Assembly: GCA_030704615.1 (NCBI GenBank)
Contig: CM060732.1
Location: 25,420,001 to 25,484,000, forward strand
Length of the DNA stretch: 64,000 bases
Direction of reading: 5' to 3'
Source of the DNA: Takakia lepidozioides
Lineage: Eukaryota; Streptophyta; Takakiopsida; Takakiales; Takakiaceae
Made by a program: the position numbers and the translations under genes. Positions 55,546-64,000 of this stretch are shown in pieces. The notes below the pieces were generated by a model, which searched no databases, had not been told where the DNA came from, and saw nothing but the letters and a program-made list of their open reading frames with translations. Position 1 is the stretch's first letter, and each line of letters starts with the position of its first letter.

Positions 55546-55730
55546 GTCCATTCCCATAACCCATCCGAGCCCTCCATTTTTAGGGCTGCAATTCAAACCT
55601 GCATCCCTGCCGCCTACCACTTGCCAGCAGCCGCGAACGTGCGCACTGTTCTCCTGGCAAGTTGTCGATCGTGTCCTGTACTGCGGCGCGTTTCTTGCAT
55701 GTTCAGAAGTGTGTCCTTTGTATTGTATAG

Positions 55731-58700
55731 GGCATGGACGTGGAAGCAAAACCCGATGATATACTGATCACGGAAAGCCCGCTTATACGGCCTCTTCGAC
55801 AATGTTTGCAAACAACAAAACCAGGACCCTTCAACAGGAAGGATCTCCATTGGAAGAGTGAGACGCAATATGGGTTTATGGGTGTGCGAGTGAATGTTGA
55901 AAAGGCCTGCATACCTTGGGATAGAGTTGGTGACTTCGTCCTGGGAGAGGAGAGTTTGGAGGACTACCCCACCCAGTTTTGGGTGAATGTCCATTCTAAA
56001 GTGGAACCCGGCTCGCGAAAAACACCCAGAGCCAACACATTTCTGTCCAGTATTATGTGTGCACCATCCTCAGTCCTTTTGACGTTTCATTGCATGTCTG
56101 TTGCCATTTTTTGTTTCACAAGTTCTCTGATTTTATGCTTCCTCAAGTCGTTGGATATCGATTTTAGAATTTTCTGTCCAGGTATCAATGCTGCTACGGT
56201 CCTGATGACAAGCGCACCAACAAGGCAATAGTGGAGGATCCAAAACAGAAGCGTGGAGGACCTCTTGTGGGTGCTGGAACATCTTGCCCTCATAAAGGCC
56301 CAAGGAGAAAGAAGTCGGAGTATGGAGCAAGATGTTCGCAACCTTGCCGAGAAACGTGCGTGGCAAACCTTCAAAAAGCACGCCGATGATGCAGAGAGTG
56401 TGCGCATGTGGAGAGACCAGAATTCTGCGTCCGTTTTTTTCTATCAAGAGGAGAAATTAGAGCCAACATTCGAGCATTTTGATGGAGATTTGACATTCAA
56501 TATTGGCCATACAGACTCCGTGGCAGAAACAACAAATGCTGGAACTAGGACATGACCGTATCGTTGCATGTGATGCAACCTTTGGGACAAATCATGACAA
56601 GGTACTATTCGAACGATTCCATGGACTTGTACGAGTATGATAGCATAGTAACATGCAACATTCACATAATATTTGGTGTGCTGACCATTTTTGTATGTTT
56701 TCATGTGTACGTTGCGGAAGACCGAGGGGCAGACCCATTGTGAACCGCTACAGACCTCATCACTCTTATGAAGTCTTCTTGTGCAGAACTGAGCGGAATT
56801 TGCATGCTCTGACCATCTTACATTGTGCATTCCAACAGTTCCCATTGTACACGTTGATGGTCTTCGACGAGTGGTTGAATGGTATACCAGTTGCCTATAT
56901 CCTATCCGCGAGGAATCAGACAAGAGACCTGGTTCCGTGGATGAGAGCCTTGCGCGATTCACTCCTCGCAGATTTGCCGAGCTGGCGACCCAATGCCTTC
57001 ATTGTGGACGATGCCGAAGCAGAAATCAACGTTGTTTGGTAAGTTTGTTGGTCCACAGCACCGGTCCATTGTCGAGGTCCACTGCAGCAGTCCATTGCTA
57101 CAGTCCACTGGCAGACTCCTGTGGCGAAACCCAATGGCAGTTTGCTGGGCAAATCCACTGGTAGTCCGCTGTCAAGTCCGGTCATCAGTCCCCTGGCAAG
57201 TCCGCTCGGCAGTCCGCTGCCAAGTCCGCTGCCAGGTCCACTCAGCAGTCCCTGGGGTCGGCCGTCCGCTGCCAAGTCCACTCGGCAGTCCCTGGCAAGT
57301 CCGCTCGGTAGTCCGCTATGGCAGTCCAATGGGGCGATCCGCTGATGCAGTCCGCTGCCCCAGTCCTAGCTAGGGGAAGTCCAATGGGGAAGCCCACTGG
57401 GTAGTCCAATGGGGTTATTCCAGCACATCAACGTCATGGCATTGTACTGTCCACTGGGCGAGTCCAGTGGCTCTGCCCGCTGATACAGGTCGCTGTTACA
57501 GTCCACTCCGGCAGTCCACCATTGCAGTTCGATCCCAAGACTCTAATGTGTACACATGTGTGTTGTGCAGAATTGTTTTTGAAGGGGTACTCATTTTCCT
57601 CTGCCTTTGGCATGTCCGCAAGGCATGGGTGAAGCAATCATGCAAGAAAACAAAGGATCCGGTGACCGCTGTAAACTTGTTGAAGGATATGGGAGACCTC
57701 ATGTACTGTAGAGGGGGACCACGCAACGAGAAAAGAGCGCTTCGGTGGGTTGCAAGGAGAATCCGTCGTATGAGGTCAAAATACCCGAAAGGACATGAAT
57801 TTCTTGACTATATCGAATAGTACTGGAAGCCCAAAATAGCAATGTGGTGTACAACAGCCCGCCATGTCCCTCATGCGAGCCAAGACACAAACGCAAGCAT
57901 TGAGGCATACCATGGAAATATGGAGGCAAGACTTGCCATGGGGAAAGGCAAGATGAGTGGTCGTAGAGTGGACTGGCTTATATGGGAACTCACTGGCCGT
58001 GTGCTAACACACTACTAGTACGCAATCCATTTGAAGACCCACGGGTTCATAAGAAATGACAAACACGAAAAGTACATATCCAGTTCTATACTTGCGGCAC
58101 GAGACATTCCTGCTGAGAGTGTTACTCTTCCCTTGGGTCCTGGTGAACCAGCCTACGTTCTCAGCAGCAACCACCCCGGCACAACATACATTGTTTACAA
58201 TCCTGATTGCGATTGGGGTTGTTGCACGTGCCCATGGGCAATGAAGGGAAACTTATGCAAGCATCAGGTCCGTGTCCTAAAGATGCTTCACCCTGACCTG
58301 CAGGATGGCCTCCTTGTGCGCATTTGTGGCACGACGCTGGGAACCATTCATGGAGGATTACCTAACTTGCTCTTAGGCAATGGTCGGTGGCAACGACGAA
58401 TCCAATCAGTTCATGGAAAGACATCCTCCGGACGACTTCCCCTACGACGAGGCACCTCTGGAGGTCTCAGCCTCAATGGAACAAGAATTCGCGGACATAC
58501 TTCGCATTGTAGGTGATGACAAATACCTAGAGGCACATGCCCGATCTGCTCTTCATATGTGCAGAGGGCAGCTCGTTGATATCCTGGCGAAAAGTGCGGC
58601 TGGAATGTTGCACCCTGCGGCAGCGAAGGCTTTCTGTCCTCTGAACGACAACAACAACATGTCTCTGAAAAGGAGACGAGATTTCGTGGAGGCCTGGAAA

Positions 58701-58823
58701 ACCCGGCCTAGGGTTTTGCGGAGAACCAGCAAGAGGGTGTCTGCACTTGCACCTGCAGCACATATATACTCAAAAATTCGCAAAGTTTCAGGTTGTGTAG
58801 ATGTCACGAAGAAGACAATATAA
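55731..58823 (+). pseudogene. Mutator-like (MULE) transposase gene with SWIM zinc finger
   Basis: Exons and introns: exon from 55731 (MDVEAKPDDILITESPL); intron 56057-56181; exon with a zinc-finger-like segment (YQCCYGPDDKRTNK, GTSCPHKGPRRKKS), a frameshift, FKKHADDAESVRMW, another frameshift and the first catalytic Asp in VACDATFGTN; intron 56602-56838; exon with FPLYTLMVFDEWLNG and the second Asp in FIVDDAEAEINVV; intron 57039-57570; last exon with FLCLWHVRKAW, the Glu in NASIEAYHGNMEARL, and the SWIM finger CTCPWAMKGNLCKH. All three DDE residues are thus visible, but scattered over frames. TAG stops lie at about 57818 (after DYIE) and 58017 (after THY), and the exon junction at 57570 would create TGA. 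A frameshift near 58370 precedes the basic tail. Not functional. Confidence 0.88.
57050..57530 (+). repeat. CAGTCCACTG/CAGTCCGCTG array filling an intron
   Basis: More than twenty-five AGTCC(A/G)(C/A)TG copies fill the 532-bp intron between GTAAGT (57039) and TGTGCAG (57570), often spaced 15-20 bp. The spacing is irregular and the intervening sequence is variable. Confidence 0.85.
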
Positions 58824-58911
58824 GTCTGCAATGCCTCGAAAAAAGACAAGGTTTCACGTCGTGTAGGTGTCACGGAGAAGACAATATAAGTCTGCAATTC
58901 CTCGAAAAGAT
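58785..58911 (+). repeat. Tandem duplication at the 3' ends of the convergent genes
   Basis: Two units of 61-66 bp, each with TTTCA, TGTGTAG/CGTGTAG, GTGTCACGGAGAAGACAATA-type sequence, TAAGTCTGCAAT and CCTCGAAAA. The transposase stop codon lies in the first unit, so the second is 3' UTR or intergenic. Confidence 0.75.
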
Positions 58912-58991
58912 AGTCTGCCGACGGAGGGACGAACATCCTGTGAGGATACCGAGCAAAATGACGAATTAGCCCAATTTCACAATGTGCTAAA

Positions 58992-61664
58992 ACATAAACA
59001 ACAGTGCTGAAAGAGGAAATGGCACAACCTGCCCAAGGGGTGAGGGAGCAGACTCCATGTAATCCAGCGCTATACCAGACGGTGTCTGCGCCGCATGTGG
59101 TTCCTTGTCAGTGTGCCTGCCAGCATGTTCAGTCTGTTGCTCAATGTGGGCAGTATGCTCGGCCGCCGGTTCTTCGTCAGTCCTTTCGTCTGTGAACTGT
59201 GCAGTTTGCTGGCAACTCTGCGGTTCAGTCTCTTCCTCAATGTGGGCAATGTGCTCGGTGGCAGGTTGGTCGTCAGTCCTTCCCTCTGTGAAGTGTGCAG
59301 TGTGCTGGTCAGGCCGTGCAGTCTGAACTATGCAGTCAGAGCTGAGCTATGCAGTCTGCCGCTCCGAGCCATCCTGGTCAGTCCTTCCATCTGTGACCTA
59401 TGCAGTCTGCTGGTTAGTCTGCGGTTCAGTCTCCTCATCAATGAAGACAGTATGCTGCCCCGCCACAGGTTGCTCGGCAGTCCTTCCATGTGTCCACTGT
59501 TCAGTGTGTTGGTCAGTCTGGTGGACAGCCGGCTGGGTGTTCGGATCTCCATGGACTTGGGAAACATCAAGAACATGTATGGAAGACCCACCAACAATTG
59601 CTTCCTCAGACTCTTCTGTAAGATCTATGATATGGTTTTGCGTTTCCAGATTGAGTTCGGTCATCACATAAGACTCATCTATGGCTTTCGCCACTGAGCG
59701 CACGAAAACGGGACTAAGCTGGAAGGTCATAGAAGGAAGGCCACGGGGAGCTGGATAAGAATGCTTTACCAGTGACTTGATGACGTCGTCAGTGAATGTG
59801 CCTGGGGGAAAAGTGGACTCGGTCAAAACACTCATACTGGCAGATCCAAAAACATGTTGTTGGGAACTCAGCAGAAATTCGTCCACAGGGTCCTGGTGAG
59901 CCAGTGCTTCCGAGTCTGTTGCACAATCCAGGGAACAGACTGGCTGTTAGTCTCCTGGATAGTCTGCTTGGCCATGTGTTGAGTGGGTTCGCCAGTGTGC
60001 TGCACAGTCTGCTGAGGGGCAATCTGATGGCTGGATTCGTCGGTCTGCTGCACGGTCTGCTGTACAGTTTGCTGAGGGGCAGTCTGGTGGCCATGTTCGC
60101 TGGTCTGCTGCACAGTCGGCTGAGGGGCAGTCTGTTGGCCGGTCTGTTCTCCGGTCTGCTGCAAAGTCTGCAAAGTTCGCTACCCGCTTAGTACTGTTTG
60201 CACATACTGAGTATGTGTGTGCGGGGCAGTCTGCCGGGAGTGATCCGGCCTATTACACGGGACGGTCTGGTGCACATGCTCGGTCTCCAGCACTTGGGCA
60301 GTCTACCCACATGTGTCGTGGGGAATATGTTGTTCAACATTCTTGTGGCCAGTCTGCTGGACAGTCTCCCGAACTCCTTGTAAAGCCAGGACAAGGTCCC
60401 TTGCACCTCTGGCAAAAGAGTCAAAAGCAGCCTGCACTTGCTTGTCTCCCAGATCAACTCGCCTTGCAACACATGTTTATGCAAATGTGAACTTTTAAAA
60501 AAGTACGAAAGTTGCCCATAACATTTTACCTTCCAAGAGATTTCCGACGAGGCCAATGTCCTTGATTTGCCGGCACAGGCATGCTCCATCGAGATGAGCA
60601 ATGGCGCCGATGCGGTCTTCAGTTGGGATCCCACACCACAGGACTTTGAAGACATTGGGATTCTGCAAAACAATGTCGAATACTGCTCGCTCCATCACCA
60701 ATGCAAACCAGTGCAATGTGTCATCCACCACAAACTTCTGTGAATGGTCTGTTCCATGGAGTAAGTCCATCCTCAAACTATGCAGATCCTTCATCAACTT
60801 GTTGTATGAGCGGAAATTGCCAAATTGCATCCATCTGTGTTGTAGGAAGGAAGCTGCCATGCGCTCAAAGTCCTCCTCAGTCAATCCGAACAAGTGCTTT
60901 CTTCGCACCCCAAAGGTTGGATGTGCCATAGGCATATGTCTGAGGTCTTCAGGCTGTGGGTCATCCATGAGAATCAGCTGCACAAGTAGAGGCGGCGCAT
61001 TTTGGTCGCTTGTGGCTTCAATGACAACAGCAGAGGCGGCTTCTAGAACATGGTTGGCTTTCTCAATAGAAAACTCCATGGAATAATGAAATGGTACAAA
61101 TGACCACCGGCGGTCCGCAACAATCCGGTGGAGCTCATTATGCCAATCCAAATGGGGATTAATTTCTCCCACCCTAAGCCGGGGAAGCGTGAGGTCTTCA
61201 GCTCCGGGTCGAATTACCGGTGATGGCGATCGCCAAACTGCAAAAAGCGCCGTACTATGTGAGAGAAAGGCAGTCTGCTGGTCAGTCTGCTGGTCTGCAG
61301 TCTGTTGGATGACAGGACTTCCCATTGGCATGGGCTGCATGATGGGCTCCTGGAGAGGAGTCTGCAGGATGACAGGCTGCTCATTGGGAGTCTGCTCCGT
61401 TGGAGTCTGCTGGATGACAGGCTGCTGAACGGGAGTCTGCTGGATGACGGCCTGCTGAATGGGAGTCTGCTGGATGGCAGACTCGGCTGTCCCAGACGCA
61501 TTACCCCCCGACGTGTCTTGAATATGTAATGCTGCTATAGCAGCAGATGACCCAGGATACTTCAATAATATGTACTCTCGCACGCGGTCCACTTCCGCAA
61601 GCACTGCAGTCGCTTGTAAAGGAGCATCATTGCTAGGTATCCGCCAAGCCTGAATGGCCCACAC
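58992..61664 (-). pseudogene. Second gene of the Mutator-like element, Gln-Gln-Thr-rich, convergent
   Basis: Minus strand. An unbroken 389-codon stretch (61664-60495) starts at the breakpoint without its own ATG (AIQAWRIPSNDAPLQATAVL). It has a repeat block (IQQTPIQQAVIQQTPVQQ), then a globular-looking region (HLDWHNELHRIVADRRW, ERMAASFLQHRWMQFGNF, VVDDTLHWFALVMERAVF). A likely intron follows (GTAAAA near 60527 to TTGCAAG near 60463), then exon sequence open in competing frames. Long QQT-rich coding follows (TAPQQTVQQTVQQTDESSHQ near 60050), then DEFLLSSQQHVFGSASMSVL and DDVIKSLVKHSYPAPRG, and Glu/Thr-rich repeats (HIEEETEPQS) down to a stop near 58992. Several TAG stops fall at Gln positions. 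The family is unknown. Its place, convergent with the transposase, is that of mudrB in MuDR, but no sequence kinship is claimed. Confidence 0.6.
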
Positions 61665-61667
61665 TAA

Positions 61668-64000
61668 GGTACTTGCCTAGTCCCTTCCTTGCTTTCTGTT
61701 CCAGCTTGACTCCAGTGATAGGAAACGTTGTTGGGTGCTTTGTTTGCGTCCCGATGCCTCTGCTAGGAAATCAGCCAGGAAAACACTGCAGTCCATTAGT
61801 CTGCCACCAGAGACAGTCCTCTCGGACCTGCCTTTCCACTCCGAACTGAATGAATCTCACATCCTCAGTTCCCAAAACTTTTATTTTTTCCAGAACCTCC
61901 CCCTCCCCCCCCCAAAACCCACTATCCTTTGCAGGCCCCCCCATCCCCATCAAATCCAAACTCTTCCACTCTCTATTCCCCAGCCAACCCCTTCCCCTCT
62001 CCTAATGATTCAGATACAACTTAGGCCCCTCTCCCCTCCCAGCCCCTACATCTGGGTGAACAGTCTCCTCCCTTACGACAAAAGAGTCAAATTTAATTGT
62101 CTCTCCCCAGGGCCATCAAATGAGATTGACCATCGCCGCCTTGCTTTTCATCCTCATGTTGATTGACATGGTCTCCTGGAACATCAGAGGTCTAGGGTCT
62201 GAACATGCTTCCTAGAAGCATGCCTCTGTCAAAGCAGCCCTGGCCCCCTACCTAGCCAAAAACGCAATCTGCTTCTTGCAAGAACACAAGCTGGACGCTC
62301 GAAAAATATCCTCTCTCACTGATTATCTCTGGCCTTGTGCCAACTCTCTCTGGAAACCAACCTCCTTGGGTTCCAGAGGCGGTACATCCATCCTCTTATC
62401 CCCATCCCTCTACCCCTTTCTAGTCTCAGAAAGCTCCTGGGTTCCGGGCAAGATACAATTTTGCTCCATTGACCTCCCTTCCAAAGGGGGCAGGCTAGGC
62501 CTTGTAAATGTCTACACGCCCAACTCCCCGGCTGAGAGGGCTCAAACTTGGGAGTCCATTGAATTAAACATGATCGCTGAGCAGGCTGTGGATTTCTGGA
62601 TCCTGGCGGGAGACATCAATATGGTGGAGTCTCCAGCCGACAGGAGAGGCCTCGGCTCTTTCAACCCAGACGTTACAGAGACCCAACAGTGGCACAACCT
62701 GACCTTAAATCACAACCTCGTTGAAGTAGAAGCAACTCACCAGGGTTCTCTCTCTCCTTCAGCCCCCATCTTCACATGGTCAAATAATAGGGGCCTCCTA
62801 GATCTCCAGATGGCGAGGCTGGATAGATTTTATGCCTCCGTGGATTGCATCCAATGGGCCCAGAGACTGCCCCAATTGCATATCCCACCTGGGTTTGACC
62901 ACGCTATGATCCAGGCCTCTTTCATAGTCCCAAACACTTTCCCCAACGGTAAGGGCCTCTATAAGATGAACACTTCCCTTCTTTCAATTTACCCAGGGCT
63001 TGCAGATAGCATGGTCTCAGGCTGGCAATGGCTCCCAAAACCCTACAGACAAGTTCCTCTCGAAACTAAAGGTTGTGGGGGTAGCGAGCCAGCATTTAAG
63101 TAGAGACATAGCAGCCTCTAGGAAAAAGAAAGTCAGAGCCCTTACCAAGTGCCTTTCAGTCTATCAAAAGAAAATGGAGTCACCTCGGTGCGACGAAGAG
63201 ACCTTCAATACCTACCTGGAAGCCAAGCATAATCTTCAAATCTTCCACAACCTGCAAGAGCAAAAACTCAAGCTATCAGCAGGGATCAACTGGTCTTCCA
63301 AGGGAGAAAAAATGACCAAGTATTTCTTCGCTAAAACCAAACTCAGAAAAGCATCCCAATCTAGATATGAACTCACCGATCTCTCCTCTGGTGCATCCTT
63401 CTTAGACCCTAAACCCATGGCCCGCTTCACCGCCAACCACATTCAAGCCCTTTTCCGCAGTGATGTCCCCACTAACTCAACAGAGCATAGCGCCTGCTTG
63501 GCCAATACCCCTGGTCTCCCCTGCTGTTGCCGCTTCCCTGGAAGGACCCCTCTCTGAAGACGAACTGTCAGAGGCTTTGTCTAAACTTAAAGAGGGGAAG
63601 TGCCCAGGCTTGGACGGTATCCCAGTGGAGTTCTATAGGAAACTATGGCCTCACATCTCGGAGGACTTTCTAGCAATGTCCAACCACATCTTCCTCTCAA
63701 ACCACATGCCTGCAGCAATGTCACAGGGAGTCATTATTCTTCTATTTAAAAAAGGAGATAGAACTAGCCTGACCAACTACAAACCTATTACCTTTTTGAA
63801 TGTAGCGTACAAAATCATAGCAAAAGGGCTCGCACTCCGTCTTCAACCTCTTTTGCCTTCTATCATCAGACCAAGCCAATTAGGTCTCATTAAAGGGAGG
63901 TACATTATGGATAACCTGCTGCTAGCCCAAGAGTTACCCCACTACGCTCTCAAAACCCAACAGGCTATAGCCCTCCTTCTCCTTGACTTCGAAATAGCCT
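61668..64000 (+). mobile_element. LINE B, 3' part: end of ORF1 and ORF2 to the window edge
   Basis: It starts at 61668 in mid-ORF1 (equivalent of the LINE A stretch at about 44935), with VLCLRPDASARKSARKTLQS and YIWVNSLLPYDKRVKFNCLS. ORF2 starts near 62162: endonuclease with VSWNIRGLG, a stop at 62212, FLQEHKLDA, WILAGDINMVESPADRRG, ARLDRFYASVDC and GFDHAMI (catalytic stretches of APE-type nucleases); a frameshift near 63040; the linker; a frameshift near 63520; then RT fingers (GLDGIPVEFYRK, LLFKKGDRTSLTNYKPI, LNVAYKIIAKGLALRLQ, IKGRYIMDNLLLAQE). It ends in LLDFE at the window edge, where the next residue is Ile instead of the usual Lys. Intact continuity here shows the 602-bp insert in LINE A to be secondary. 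Confidence 0.88.

Noticed and set aside
51500-61664. Long terminal inverted repeats of the Mutator-like element
   Set aside because: I could not match any left-flank sequence to an inverted right flank; the right end is cut by the LINE junction, so element ends cannot be called.
1-64000. tRNA, rRNA or organelle gene content
   Set aside because: No cloverleaf-like or rRNA-like sequence was recognised by eye. A tRNA scan would be decisive and was not run.

Overview
This 64 kb window looks like nuclear DNA of a green-lineage (streptophyte) plant, and it is almost entirely transposable-element debris. The grounds are a glyoxal-oxidase-like gene of plant type, GT-AG introns, LINEs whose ORF1 has DUF4283-like and CCHC features, Ty3/gypsy elements primed by initiator Met-tRNA, and BED-hAT, CACTA (DUF4216-like), Mutator-like (SWIM) and Myb/SANT (trihelix-like) coding remnants. 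The species cannot be fixed from sequence alone. The element mix and trihelix-like remnants would fit a charophyte alga or an early-diverging land plant with a large genome, but that is a guess. Nothing prokaryotic is present.

Layout. 0.2-1.4 kb: decayed Myb/SANT-like gene on the minus strand with a recognisable intron. 1.4-15 kb: gene-poor DNA with small duplications, a gypsy integrase-tail fragment, a three-copy dispersed repeat and an 825-bp non-autonomous element with 17-bp perfect terminal inverted repeats flanked by TTAA (piggyBac-like). 15-20.7 kb: a degenerate minus-strand Ty3/gypsy element with a 722-bp 5' LTR, a damaged 3' LTR and no integrase, next to an inverted solo LTR of the same family. 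21.2-22 kb: a 96-bp palindromic minisatellite. 26.1-27.7 kb: the only clearly intact host gene, an intronless secreted glyoxal oxidase/copper radical oxidase homologue. 30.1-46.8 kb: one minus-strand LINE (LINE A) split by a block of about 9.7 kb holding a CACTA terminus and gene fragment, a BED-hAT transposase pseudogene and two large arrays of CG-rich palindromes with duplicated promoter-like cassettes. The LINE halves also carry a 602-bp and a roughly 790-bp smaller insertion. 46.8-51.8 kb: remnants of three more element genes and a fold-back MITE. 51.8-61.7 kb: a Mutator-like region with a plus-strand SWIM transposase gene and a convergent minus-strand second gene, all carrying a dispersed CAGTCYGYTG motif. 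53.1-55.2 and 61.7-64 kb: two oppositely oriented parts of a second LINE (LINE B) that meet at the same LINE coordinate, which implies an inversion of about 8.6 kb.

How the parts relate. Apart from the oxidase there is no pathway or operon. The window is best read as a stratigraphy of nested insertions: LINE A, then CACTA, hAT and small TIR elements inside it; and a two-gene Mutator-like element next to LINE B, followed by an inversion that broke both. Several in-frame stops look like C-to-T changes at CG or CAG sites, consistent with methylated, silenced elements. All functional statements rest on motif recognition by eye. No database search, alignment program or repeat finder was run.
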